In this document: positions 17,505 to 26,568 of the stretch, piece after piece
Numbering within the stretch: the first letter of the stretch is position 1
Layout: each line of letters opens with the position of its first letter
Origin: Longimicrobiales bacterium
Lineage (GTDB): Bacteria; Gemmatimonadota; Gemmatimonadetes; Longimicrobiales; Gaopeijiaceae
Direction of reading: 5' to 3'
Assembly (NCBI GenBank): GCA_951813395.1
Contig: OX638356.1
Location: 124,001 to 188,000, forward strand
Length of the DNA: 64,000 bases
Program-made: the position numbers and the translations under genes
Notes under the pieces: generated by a model
Database searches by the model: none
Seen by the model: only the letters and a program-made list of their open reading frames with translations
What the model was told of the DNA's origin: nothing

Positions 17505-17690
17505 TCAGACGCCGTGACGGGGGAGGCACCATGAAGGATCCCTGTAGCGCCGGTGATTCCAGATTCGACCGCATAACCTGGATATCACGCTGGCTGGGAA
17601 ACTCTTCAACGTAGTTCGGGGCCTGGAGAACGGTGGCGGTCTGAGTGCGGCGATCACCACCCGCGCGCGTCGATACGCAGATTTGGACAC
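17505..17690 (-). CDS. Possible 61-residue peptide after propeller copy d
   Basis: A GTG at 17690 lies five bases after the stop of propeller copy d, with GGGAGG well placed inside the end of that gene. The peptide is very basic with two late Cys residues. Arg richness is also what an out-of-frame high-GC reading gives, so this call is weak. Listed because another propeller gene (29876) is followed by a short peptide gene in the same position. Confidence 0.28.
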   Translation of the reverse strand: MSKSAYRRARVVIAALRPPPFSRPRTTLKSFPASVISRLCGRIWNHRRYRDPSWCLPRHGV

Positions 17691-17695
17691 TGAGC

Positions 17696-18853
17696 CTACC
17701 TCCCTCCGCGTTTCTCGTCCATGTGGTCCGGAGCGGCACTGAATTCCAGCACCGAGACAGTGTAGGAGCCAGTCGACTCCCCGTAGCCCACAATCAGCGG
17801 ACGGCCCCGAGAATCCCGACCCAGCAGCGCACCGGATGCTTCAAACATTCCGACAACCGCGATTCCTCCGCTGCCGTCGAGAGTCATAACGCCGATTCTC
17901 CCGCCCTCCACGCGGTCTACCCCGACATCTGCATCGTAGCGATGGAACTGAATGGCCACTCGCCCGCTATCAAGCGCAACGACTTCGAGGGGGCGAGTAT
18001 GACCGTGAAAGATCCACGACCCGTCCGACCGTTGGGGCCGACCGCGGTTTCGCCTGAGTGTTTCCTTGACGGAAATCGGCATCCACTCGGTCGGGAACCG
18101 CTCGCCAGCCACGCGCGTCCCCCCGTAATCGAACACGAACAGCGAATCGTCGACCGCCCCGTAGACATGCCCGCTCCTCGCGTCTCCCTCGATCGACGTC
18201 CATTGCAGCAAGTAGGGGTCACGCCCCAAATACGCTTCGCGGTCGAGCATTGCCGACAGGCAACAGGCCCCGCTCGGCTCGAGAAGTGCCAGGAGGTTTC
18301 GCGCGAATCCGCCTTGAAGAGTTGTGACGGCAAGGAAGAGCGAATCGTCCACCGCACGGAGCAACCAGGGGCTCGCATGGGGCGCCTCATCAATGGTCGC
18401 AGCCCGCACGAATGCACCGCCAGCGTCAAACACCGACAAGCTGTCAGCGCCGCCGTCGTATCCGACCAGGGAGTCGCGGAAGAACGTTGCCACCTGCAGG
18501 TTCTCGAACTCGCCGGGGCCCTGGCCCGCGCGTCCCACCGTCCCGACACGTTTTCCTCGTCCGTCGTAGAGTTTGACGTCCTGGTCAGCCCCATCGGATA
18601 CTGCGAAGATTCCTGCTCTGGATTCCGATATCCAGTTTGGTACGGCCAGGATCGGCCACGAGAGATCGTCGGTGACGAAGAGCTTCGTCTCCGAAAGGAC
18701 GAGCGGTGTCGATGAGGAAGCGATCGGGCCTCCAAAGGTCCGGTTTGTGTTCCGCTCGGGTGCCCCCGCGTCACACCCGCCCAGCACGGCACCGAGGGCG
18801 ACAAGGACACTCAGGCAGCCGTTGCTTGCGTGGGTGGTGCTGCGGCCAGGCAT
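17696..18853 (-). CDS. 6-bladed beta-propeller lipoprotein (copy d)
   Basis: 385 residues. Signal peptide with lipobox VLGGCDAG (about residue 27). Strand SDGADQDVKLYDGRGKRVG leads into the family loop RAGQGPGEFENL near residue 108. A CC pair in EPSGACCLSAML may form a disulfide. It starts seven bases after copy e ends, so copies e and d form a tandem operon. Confidence 0.83.
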   Translation of the reverse strand: MPGRSTTHASNGCLSVLVALGAVLGGCDAGAPERNTNRTFGGPIASSSTPLVLSETKLFVTDDLSWPILAVPNWISESRAGIFAVSDGADQDVKLYDGRGKRVGTVGRAGQGPGEFENLQVATFFRDSLVGYDGGADSLSVFDAGGAFVRAATIDEAPHASPWLLRAVDDSLFLAVTTLQGGFARNLLALLEPSGACCLSAMLDREAYLGRDPYLLQWTSIEGDARSGHVYGAVDDSLFVFDYGGTRVAGERFPTEWMPISVKETLRRNRGRPQRSDGSWIFHGHTRPLEVVALDSGRVAIQFHRYDADVGVDRVEGGRIGVMTLDGSGGIAVVGMFEASGALLGRDSRGRPLIVGYGESTGSYTVSVLEFSAAPDHMDEKRGGR

Positions 18854-18860
18854 CGTGACG

Positions 18861-20087
18861 TCACCTCACCGCAACCGGCGCCCTCACCACGTACGGCACA
18901 TCCATCTCGTCCTCGATCAACGTGTAGATGTTGCCGTGCTGAACCCGGAGCGGGCGGTAGGGTGCGGGTGTGAAGGTGAGGCGAATCGAGCCCAGGTAGT
19001 CGCCGTCGTCGGAGAAGAGGTCGAAAAACGGTGGAGTGTCGACCGGGACGGCCCTTTTCACCCAGAGCCGGCCTTCATCGTCCATGAACATGTCCTGGAG
19101 GACCGGCTTGAAGTCCGGCATGAGGGCAGTTACCGCCTCGGCGGCGCGGCGTTCCTCCGGTCGGCGCTCGACGATTTCCTCGACGTAGGAGGACCGGTCT
19201 TGCGACGTCACGGGGATTGGCGGCAACGATGCTTCGATCACCATGAGCGTGTCTCCGTCCTCGCCGCGGCGAGTCAGGCGGTATGAACCGGTGTTCGCGG
19301 TCCAGAACCCGCCGGACGGGTTCACGATTGCGATGTCGGAGACGTCAAAGGGGATCTGGTAGTACGAGCCCCCTTCAGCCCTTATGGAAGCATATCCCCG
19401 GTATGTGGACTCACCCAGGGAGACCGAGTCGACCTCCTCCGTGGACAGATCAAAGGACTTGTAGTAAGCCCGGTACGAGCCCGCGTACGGACCGGTCTCC
19501 TCGTCGCCCTCATCCTCGTCGTCGTAGTGCTCATCCTGCCTCCAGTAGCGCCCCTGCCCGTCGAACACCCCATCCCAGATGTATCCGTAGCTGAGGATCG
19601 GCTTCGTGAACCGGCGAATCTCCTCGCCCTGCGGATCCACTCCGACGACCACCCCTTGCCCGTGATCGTTGACCCACAGCAGGGTGTCTCCCGAGAGAAA
19701 GATCCCGTTCGCTTCCATGACCTCGCCCGGACCCCCGCCCTGCCGTACGATCGTCCGGAGGAACTGGCCATCCGGACTGAAGACGCGAACCTCGACCGCC
19801 TGGTAGTCCAGCACGAAGATGGTGCCGTCGCTTGCAGCCTGAACACCGCGGATGTCGCCGAAGATGAAGTTCGGGTCGTCCCCCCCGCGGCTGCCCAGCT
19901 GCAGGTCCACCTGCGACTCCGTGACTTCCGGGCCGACGGAGTCCATGGCGGGGAGAGCGGGGTAGCGCACGAGAACCGCCCCGTTCGGAAGCGTCTCGCG
20001 CGTGGGGTTCCCCGCCGGCGATCCCGCTTCGCAGGCGCCGACGCCCACGGTCAGCGTGAGGGCGCAAAGGATCCTGTGGTGCTTCAT
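18861..20087 (-). CDS. 6-bladed beta-propeller lipoprotein (copy e)
   Basis: 408 residues from the ATG at 20087, chosen for its GGAGG site and because the signal peptide with lipobox VGVGACEAG follows directly. The blade DGTIFVLDYQAVEVRVFSPD precedes a variant family loop RQGGGPGEVMEAN near residue 114. An unusually acidic insert (YDDEDEGDEETGP) lies near residue 200. First gene of the e-d pair. Confidence 0.83.
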   Translation of the reverse strand: MKHHRILCALTLTVGVGACEAGSPAGNPTRETLPNGAVLVRYPALPAMDSVGPEVTESQVDLQLGSRGGDDPNFIFGDIRGVQAASDGTIFVLDYQAVEVRVFSPDGQFLRTIVRQGGGPGEVMEANGIFLSGDTLLWVNDHGQGVVVGVDPQGEEIRRFTKPILSYGYIWDGVFDGQGRYWRQDEHYDDEDEGDEETGPYAGSYRAYYKSFDLSTEEVDSVSLGESTYRGYASIRAEGGSYYQIPFDVSDIAIVNPSGGFWTANTGSYRLTRRGEDGDTLMVIEASLPPIPVTSQDRSSYVEEIVERRPEERRAAEAVTALMPDFKPVLQDMFMDDEGRLWVKRAVPVDTPPFFDLFSDDGDYLGSIRLTFTPAPYRPLRVQHGNIYTLIEDEMDVPYVVRAPVAVR

Positions 20088-20368
20088 GGCGGGCCTCCGG
20101 GTCGATTGCGACCGGACATGGCGCATGTGGCTGTGGCGCTCCCCTCGCCGAGGCGCCAAGGGACGGTAACGCCCAGCGTTCCTCACCGCCAGCAGCGGGC
20201 CACTTGACTGGCAGGCCGTGCCACGTGGGTCAGGTTCGTGGCAAGATTGCTCTCTCCGCTGTCGGCGCTCGGCTTTCTCTCGGGCTTGACTCGGCTGACT
20301 CCCAATCCTTTAGTTGTTCGGGGTAACAGATTCCCGCTACTCAGCCAGCCATCACGTCGGAGTGGATA

Positions 20369-21637
20369 ATGAACGCCGTAGACCGTAGACCGCTGCCGAG
20401 AACGCTGCTCGCCGTTTCCTGCCTGGTGCTCTGCGCCGCCTGCCAGGGCGAGCCATCGGACCCGGGGGCCGCAGGTCGCGAGGCTGTTGCGGACCTGTTC
20501 TCCCCATGGCCTGGTGACGAGTCGTTCCGGATCGCTGCGGAACCAAGCCTGGTGGTCGGATTGGACGAGTCGCTCCCGCTGGGCAGGGTTTCCGGAGCGG
20601 TCTTCTTCGCCGACGGCATCGCTATCGCCGATGGCCAGGCTTACGAAGTCCTGATCCTGGATGCTGCCGGACGGCTGCTTGCTCGGCACGGCAGGAATGG
20701 AGAGGGTCCCGGCGAGTATAAGAATCTGGCCGGGATCGCTCGCCACGCGGACGGACTGATCACTTGGGACGCGTACCACTTCCGAGTAACCCGACTCGAC
20801 GCCTCTGGGAGGTACGTCGGCGAGACCAAGCTCAGAACGCGTGGTTATGTAAGGATCGAGATGGCTGGAGCCATCGGAAACAGCGTGCTGCACGAAATCT
20901 GGCAGTCGGGATTCCCGGGGGTCGGGGACGCCGGGCCGATGGAGATCCGGCTGCCGGTGGCATATGAGATCGCTCGTCTTTCTGACGCGGAGGTCGTCTT
21001 CCAGGACACGCTTCCCGGTGAAGAGAAGTGGGGGGCGAGGGAGAGTGACGGCACCGGCGGGTACGTGCACGGCGGGCCACCCGTGATCTTCGGACGGACC
21101 GCCGTCTCTGCCGTCACCGACCGCTACGCCTACCTGGCAACGACCGACTCGATCGCGATCACGCGCTACGACGAGGCAGGGACCGCTGTGGAAGTCTCAT
21201 TCGAGCAGCCCCGAGCGCGCGCGGAGGAAGCTTGGGTGCGGTTCGTCACAGATACCATGCGGGCGCGGCTCGAGAGTAGAGGTCCGGGCCAGCTGGTCAT
21301 CGCCGGAAGGAACTTCCTGGAGACCATGACGGAGTTCCGCCTCCGCCTGCTCGAGGATCTGCCGGCCCGCCCGACCCTTCCCGCCTTTTCCGCCATGAAG
21401 GGCGGAGCCGACGGCCTTCTGTGGATCCGGGAGTACCCTGACCCGTTTCAGGACCAGGTGGCCTGGGTCGGGTTCAACGAGGCGTGGGAACGGAAGAAGC
21501 GGATCGCGATGCCCGCAAGCCTGCGCATTATGGATATTCTGGATATTTCGGAGGACCAGGTACTCGTCCGCGCAAAGGGCGCCTTTGACGAAACTCTGAT
21601 CGAGGTCTACCCCATTGAGCCGGCACCGTCCGGTTAG
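20369..21637 (+). CDS. 6-bladed beta-propeller lipoprotein (copy f)
   Basis: 422 residues. Signal peptide with lipobox VLCAACQGE (about residue 25). The family loop RNGEGPGEYKNL is near residue 109, after ADGQAYEVLILDAAGRLLAR. The C-terminus has GADGLLWIREYPD. It is divergent from copy e with a 281-bp spacer that must hold both promoters, and it overlaps the end of copy g by four bases tail to tail. Confidence 0.84.
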   Translation: MNAVDRRPLPRTLLAVSCLVLCAACQGEPSDPGAAGREAVADLFSPWPGDESFRIAAEPSLVVGLDESLPLGRVSGAVFFADGIAIADGQAYEVLILDAAGRLLARHGRNGEGPGEYKNLAGIARHADGLITWDAYHFRVTRLDASGRYVGETKLRTRGYVRIEMAGAIGNSVLHEIWQSGFPGVGDAGPMEIRLPVAYEIARLSDAEVVFQDTLPGEEKWGARESDGTGGYVHGGPPVIFGRTAVSAVTDRYAYLATTDSIAITRYDEAGTAVEVSFEQPRARAEEAWVRFVTDTMRARLESRGPGQLVIAGRNFLETMTEFRLRLLEDLPARPTLPAFSAMKGGADGLLWIREYPDPFQDQVAWVGFNEAWERKKRIAMPASLRIMDILDISEDQVLVRAKGAFDETLIEVYPIEPAPSG

Positions 21638-22920
21638 CCGGAACGCCCCACCACCACCCGACTCACGACCAGCGTCGGCACATCGAATTCATCGCGCTCC
21701 AGATGGACCACGAGCCCATCGGGTCCGAACGCGACCGGCATCGCCGGCTCCCCGGGCGACAGCGTTCCCACGTATTCCCGATCCGCGTTGTACACGTCGA
21801 TCGGCCCTGCGTCGTCCCACGGATTCTCCCCACGGCGCTGTATCCACAGCCCACCGTCCCAGGTGGCCCTGATCCCCTGGACCACGGGGACTTCGTGGTA
21901 GAATCCCCGGTCCCGAATCCTCTGCCGTCGCTGCTCGGGATCCGTCCCAAAGGGCAAGCCTGTGGAGGGACCGCTCGCCAGCCAGTCCTCAAGACGCTGG
22001 AGGTGGAAGGCGATCGTCGCCTGCCGGATCCGTTCCGACACCGGCTCCGGCGAGAGCGGCCGTTCAAGCACCTCGGTCACCGATCCATCGGGAGAGGCGA
22101 GCTTGATCGCGTACGCCGACGAGTCGGAATAGGCGATGGTGCCGTCGGGCAGCACGTCCCAGAGAAACCCCGGCTCGAAGTATCGGTCCCGAATGGCCGC
22201 GACGACCTTCGGCCAGTCCTCCAGGTCGGTGGATGTGAACTGTAGCTCGGGACGGGGAGCCCGCCAGCCCTGCAGGACCGGCTCTGACGCGGTCACGTCG
22301 CCGGAGAGGTCCAGAGTCTCGAGCGCGCGGTCGTCGACGCCCTGGGGATCGTCCTCCGGGTACCCCATGCGCCGGTTCATGAAATCCATCATCTCGACCA
22401 GCACGCCCTCTACACCCTGCGCGATGATCCTGTCGCCCAGCGGATCGGCCCGAATCTCCCGGTGACGGAGGGCGCTGGACAGAATCCTGGCCTCGCCGGC
22501 CCACCTGACGAACCGCTCAAGCTCGCCGTCCGCACTGAACACCTGGATCGCGGAATGTTCCGTGTCGGGCACCGCGAAGCGGCCGTCGCGCCACACCGCC
22601 AAGGCTTGTACTGCCTGAAACTCGCCCGGTCCCTCGCCCTGGCGACCGACGATTCGCACAAGCTGCCCACCGGGTCCGACGACGACGACCCGCTTGTTGA
22701 AGGCATCCAGCACAACCAGGTTGCCGGCCCCGTCGAAGCTCGCCTGCAGGGAAAGCCCGAAGAGGGCCCACTCCTGCGCGTTCACGCCGCCCGCGCGGTA
22801 CACCTCGGTCATGTCCACGGTCAGCGGTCGGTCCTGTGCGACGGACGGCGTGGCAAGCACCGGTGCGAGGGCCAGGACCGAGCCAATGGCCACCAGCGGC
22901 GACAGGGGATGCTTGGCCAC
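21634..22920 (-). CDS. 6-bladed beta-propeller protein (copy g), secreted
   Basis: 428 residues. Sec signal peptide with AXA-type site (ATPSVAQD), no lipobox. The mature start EVYRAGGVNAQEWALFG resembles copy c (REVWRAGGLNDDETLL). The family loop RQGEGPGEFQAV is near residue 92. C-terminal GGLWIQRRGENPWDDAGPID. A promoter shared with the divergent broken copy h probably lies in 22921-23015. Confidence 0.84.
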   Translation of the reverse strand: MAKHPLSPLVAIGSVLALAPVLATPSVAQDRPLTVDMTEVYRAGGVNAQEWALFGLSLQASFDGAGNLVVLDAFNKRVVVVGPGGQLVRIVGRQGEGPGEFQAVQALAVWRDGRFAVPDTEHSAIQVFSADGELERFVRWAGEARILSSALRHREIRADPLGDRIIAQGVEGVLVEMMDFMNRRMGYPEDDPQGVDDRALETLDLSGDVTASEPVLQGWRAPRPELQFTSTDLEDWPKVVAAIRDRYFEPGFLWDVLPDGTIAYSDSSAYAIKLASPDGSVTEVLERPLSPEPVSERIRQATIAFHLQRLEDWLASGPSTGLPFGTDPEQRRQRIRDRGFYHEVPVVQGIRATWDGGLWIQRRGENPWDDAGPIDVYNADREYVGTLSPGEPAMPVAFGPDGLVVHLERDEFDVPTLVVSRVVVGRSG

Positions 22921-23015
22921 GTCGGCTTTCCTTTCCTTGCCGGGCTGTAGCGGGGCCGGGTTGGGGATTCAGGAAGCTAGACTATTGAGGGGGATGGCGT
23001 ACCGAACAAGGGAGA

Positions 23016-23890
23016 ATGAAACCAGTGATCACGCTCATGACCGGCTTCGGCCAACTCTTCCTGCTCCTGCCTCTGCTCTTCGCCCAAGGCGCGGATGCAA
23101 GGAAGCAGCAGGACGGGGCATGCACCGCCTCGCTGCTAGCGTCTTCTCTGTCCAGAGCCCGCGTTCGCGGCATTGTGGCTGCCGTTGTGGTGACGGCGGC
23201 CACCTCTGTGTGCACTCGTGACGTAGCCGACGAATCAGTCATCTCGTTGCGGCCCTTCGCGTCCAGCGGGGCTCCACTGAGTATGATCGGCGATGTTGCC
23301 CTTGTATCGGAAGAGGTCGCGTGTGTCGTCAACTCCTACGAGTCTCGCATTCACTGCGTGGATACCGGTCGCCGGACGATCGGGGTCTTCGGGCGCGAAG
23401 GTGAAGGTCCAGGAGAGTTTCGCGGCTTTCCCCGGATCATGCGCGGGTCTGAAGGGATGTTGGTGGTCTCCGAACTGCGCTCGGCAGGACCGGACACGCT
23501 CCGAAGATCAGCCCGACTATGTCCCCGTCGAGGCCGATGCCATTTCGGGTGAGATCCTGTGGCAGCGCGAGGACCTCCCGGACGCGGTGGGGCGCGACTG
23601 CTTTGATGGGCGTGTGGGTCTCCGGGATCCGGAGGGTGGTCTTGTGACGACGGCCTGCGGGCATGAGCTCGTTTTCCTTGACCATCGGGACGACACAATC
23701 GCCACGGTAGTATCCTCTCCGAACTACTTTGACGCGTTGCCCAACCAACGTGACGTGGACGCATACGTTGACGGGATTACCAGCATTGGTGGTGGCCGCG
23801 TTTCTCTCTCGCCGGCACAGAAGGAAGCCTACGCAGCGGGATACCGGGAGGAACCCAAGCGACATCGGCGATGTGGAGGTAGGTCGTTGA
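23016..23890 (+). pseudogene. 6-bladed beta-propeller (copy h), frameshifted and truncated
   Basis: Starts at an ATG (23016) with an AAGGGAGA site. The first part reads through SYESRIHCVDTGRRTIGVFG and the family loop REGEGPGEFRGF, then leaves frame at about 23495-23505. The homologous reading continues in the next frame (DQPDYVPVEADAISGEILWQ, later ACGHELVFLDHRDDT) to about 23850. No C-terminal blades follow before the convergent HTH gene. Its first 25 codons resemble the leader of copy k (GFGQLFLLLPLL) but the lipobox Cys is lost. Closest in sequence to copy m. Confidence 0.75.
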
Positions 23891-23924
23891 TGCCGGTCGC
23901 GGCGAAAACCGCCGTGCCCACCCG

Positions 23925-24209
23925 TTACCCCAACCTCACCCAGGGCCGATTCACCGTGTAGCGGCCGACGGAAGTGATGGTGTCCCGCTCGACACCAATG
24001 AGCCCGCGGCCCTCCAGCCTGGCCAACGCAGCCTGGACCGCCCGCCTGGACAGGCCCGTGCCCTCCGCGATCTGCCGCAGGCTCAGTTCAGCCGTGTTAT
24101 CGGCCACCTGCCGATACAGATAGAGGTAGGTCAGATAGGCGCTGGGATGCCGATCGTGCCCGACCAGATCGGGCAGAAGAACGTCGATGACATAGGGGTC
24201 GATTTCCAT
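23925..24209 (-). CDS. Winged helix-turn-helix protein
   Basis: 94 residues from an ATG at 24209. The HTH is ELSLRQIAEGTGLSRRAVQA, with the wing LEGRGLIGVERDTITSVGRY. The N-terminal half (IDPYVIDVLLPDLVGHDRHP, then AYLTYLYLYRQ) resembles replication-initiator or phage-type helix-turn-helix proteins. Alone on its strand. Target unknown. Confidence 0.72.
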   Translation of the reverse strand: MEIDPYVIDVLLPDLVGHDRHPSAYLTYLYLYRQVADNTAELSLRQIAEGTGLSRRAVQAALARLEGRGLIGVERDTITSVGRYTVNRPWVRLG

Positions 24210-24342
24210 CGCCCAAAGCTGGGCGTTCGTGGGATATGTGGCAACCGTTGCACTAGCATTCCCTTCACGCCTTGACCACACGAGGCGGCCCGGTTTTGAC
24301 TTACGGCATTCGCAGGGAAACGTCCAATCACGGAGGGCCCCA

Positions 24343-24708
24343 ATGATCCGAGGAATCAAGTTCGCTTCCATTCCCGTGCGGAACCAGGACGCCGCGCTCG
24401 ACTTCTACACAAGCAAGCTGGGCTTCCGCGTGGCCACCGATCAGCCGCTCGGCGACCAGCGCTGGATCGAGCTGCGCATCCCCGGGGCCGACACCCGCGT
24501 CGTGCTCTTCACCCCTCCAGGTCAGGAAGACCGCATCGGAACGCCGTCGAACGTGGTATTCGCGAGCGACGACGTGCGGGCGACTTACAGCGAGCTGGCA
24601 GGGCGCGGCGTGGAGTTTGAAGCCGAGCCAGAGGAGCAGCCATGGGGCACCTTCGCGACATTCAGCGATCCCGACGGGAACCAGTTCGTGGTGTCGTCGA
24701 GACACTGA
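24343..24708 (+). CDS. VOC-family (glyoxalase-like) protein
   Basis: 121 residues. Two beta-alpha-beta-beta-beta modules: IRGIKFASIPVRNQDAALDF YTSKLGFRV at the N-terminus, and NVVFASDDVRATYSELAGRG to FATFSDPDGNQFVV at the C-terminus. Metal ligands of the glyoxalase fold are partly conserved. Members include isomerases, dioxygenases and resistance proteins. GGAGG precedes the ATG at 24343. Confidence 0.88.
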   Translation: MIRGIKFASIPVRNQDAALDFYTSKLGFRVATDQPLGDQRWIELRIPGADTRVVLFTPPGQEDRIGTPSNVVFASDDVRATYSELAGRGVEFEAEPEEQPWGTFATFSDPDGNQFVVSSRH

Positions 24709-24802
24709 GGGGTGCCCGAGGGGTTGCCGGAAGTGCTCAAGGGGGTGGGCGCGATCCCGGTGGCCCCGGTCGTCGGAAAGGAGGGGGGTCGTGGCGACTT
24801 CA

Positions 24803-24828
24803 CCAATACACTATGTGAACTAGAGTTT
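24803..24828. repeat. 26-bp direct repeat left of HigBA-like module
   Basis: Matches 25472-25497 at 23 of 26 bases; shared core TATGTGAACTAGAGTTT. It ends on the first base of the antitoxin stop codon. Confidence 0.75.
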
Positions 24829-25112
24829 CATCGCGACTCCATTAGTGCGCGCCTGACCGCGTCGGGCTCTTGCGCGATGATGCGCAGAAGAGTCGCGGCC
24901 GGGCCACTGACGCGACGCGTTCCCTGCTCCCATTTTCGGTAGCCGGACACGCTCATGCCCATCAGGACGGCCATCTGGGCCTGCGTCAGCTTGGCCTGCT
25001 TCCGGACCTCGCGCGGAGCCATCGGCGAGTGAACAGTGGCAGGGCCGTCGCCCTTCGCATGAGCCAATGCTTCGCTCAGGGACTGGATCAGGTCTTCTCC
25101 GAACGTACTCAT
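24828..25112 (-). CDS. XRE-family antitoxin, HigA/NadS type
   Basis: 94 residues. Helix-turn-helix VRKQAKLTQAQMAVLMGMSV followed by SGYRKWEQGTRRVSGPAATL, characteristic of HigA-like antitoxins encoded after their toxin. The ATG at 25112 overlaps the old toxin stop (ATGA). The toxin gene is broken, so this antitoxin is orphaned unless it controls other loci. Confidence 0.82.
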   Translation of the reverse strand: MSTFGEDLIQSLSEALAHAKGDGPATVHSPMAPREVRKQAKLTQAQMAVLMGMSVSGYRKWEQGTRRVSGPAATLLRIIAQEPDAVRRALMESR

Positions 25113-25328
25113 TGCTTTTCTCTCCAGTGACTCTTGATCGCCTTCACGAGTGCGGCTACTGATCGCCGCTCTCCGGGACTCAAGTCGGTCCTATCGGATT
25201 TCGAATATGCGAGAAGCGCATAGATCGGGATTCTCGGCCAGGTAGTCGATCAGATCGCGCTTCCCTTCCTCTCCAAACAGCTTGTCGGCTTGGCGGGAAA
25301 AGAGCGGAGTCTCGGCAACGGTCTGCAT
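25109..25328 (-). pseudogene. RelE/HigB-type toxin with internal deletion
   Basis: The N-terminus MQTVAETPLFSRQADKLFGE and DYLAENP is intact. Then the frame shifts: the family C-terminus PIYALLAYSKSDRTDLSPGE, RRSVAALVKAIKSHWREKQ continues in another frame up to the antitoxin. The roughly 40-residue middle of the family, with the catalytic core, is missing at the junction near 25230. The direct frame terminates at 25191. Nonfunctional as a RelE RNase. Confidence 0.8.
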
Positions 25329-25471
25329 GCGACCTAAGATAACCCATTGGGGTAGTGATAGCCAATCTCCACCACACCCTGGCGTCTCCCCGGCACCGCA
25401 GCCACGACCGACCGCGCGCCGCAAGCAACACGAGGCGGATGCTGCCAGAATAGCAAAGGAATGTACACTAT

Positions 25472-25497
25472 ACCATACATTATGTGAACTAGAGTTT
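25472..25497. repeat. 26-bp direct repeat right of HigBA-like module
   Basis: Partner of 24803-24828. The two copies bracket a 695-bp unit containing exactly the toxin-antitoxin pair and its promoter region, suggesting a mobile or duplicated cassette. Confidence 0.75.
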
Positions 25498-25660
25498 ACT
25501 TTTTTGTAGCCTCCGCCCGACGGCAGCGCGACGACTCTGCGGGTGGCGGGAGGGGAGAAGGGCGACCACGGCAGTCATGAGCCCTTGGCCGATTCCGACA
25601 TAGCGCAGTCCCACGCTTCTGCCCATCTTCGAGGGATCACCCGCACCCAAGGGGCCGCAA

Positions 25661-26544
25661 GTGCCGCAGGTAAGCCCCGACATCCTCAGGTGGGCCCGCG
25701 AGACCGCCGGGCTAACCCGGGAAGATGCCGCCAGGAAGCTGGCCATCCGCGACACGAAGACTGCCATGGCGGTCGACCGGCTGCGGGCGATGGAGGACGG
25801 CGAACGGCCACCGACCCGCGCCATGCTGTCCAGGATGGCAAAGCAGTACCACAGGCGCTCGTGGCGGTCTACCTGTCGCAACCCCCTCCGCCGGCGAACT
25901 GGGGTAGGGACTTTCGCGCACCTTCGACGGATCGGTCCGCAAGGGACGAGGCAGTGCTCAACGCTCTTGTTCGGAATGTCCAGGCCCGTCAAGGGCTCCT
26001 GCGCTCGGCCATGCTGGACGATGACGACGACCTGGCACCTCTCCGGTTTCTCGGATCCGCGACCATTGATACACCGGTCACGCGCGTCGTCGCCGACATC
26101 CGCGACACGCTCGGACTCCAACCGGCCGAGTTTCGGGCCGCCAGCAATCCGGACGAGGCGTTCCGGCTTTTCCGGACGCACGCCGAGCGCGCTGGCATCT
26201 TTGTGCTGCTCCTGGGCAATCTGGGGAGCCATCACACCGACCTGGATGTGGAAGTTTTGCGGGGATTCGCACTACTGGACGATTTCGCGCCGTTCGTCGT
26301 GGTCAACCCCAGGGACTCGGCGGGTGCACGATCCTTCACGTTGCTACACGAACTCGCTCATCTGTGGCTCCGCGAGCCCGGGGTGAGCGCGGGCGATCCA
26401 ACGGATCCGGTCGAGGTGTACTGCAACCGGGTGGCCTCGAGCTTCCTGGCGCCGGACATCGAGCTCGCGGCGCTCCGCACGGAGGGCGGAAGCACGAACG
26501 TATTTCCGCCACTGACGGGCGCTGGAGAACAACCGACTGGGTGA
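25661..26544 (+). pseudogene. XRE-HTH plus ImmA/IrrE metallopeptidase, frameshifted
   Basis: The N-terminus MPQVSPDILRWARETAGLTR (HTH) runs to MLSRMAKQYHR. At about 25852 one base appears lost and the homologous reading continues as LVAVYLSQPPPPANWGRDFR. The metallopeptidase motif FTLLHELAHLWL (HExxH) and YCNRVASSFLAPD follow. The C-terminus is short (GAGEQPTG). Intact relatives are at 41503 and 59791. Confidence 0.78.
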
Positions 26545-26568
26545 TCACCGACGGCGTCGCCGTCTAAC

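Noticed and set aside
17149-17793. 214-codon minus-strand frame after propeller d
   Set aside because: Mostly antisense to the LCAT-like hydrolase; only the short 17690 GTG frame has a ribosome site and even that is weak.
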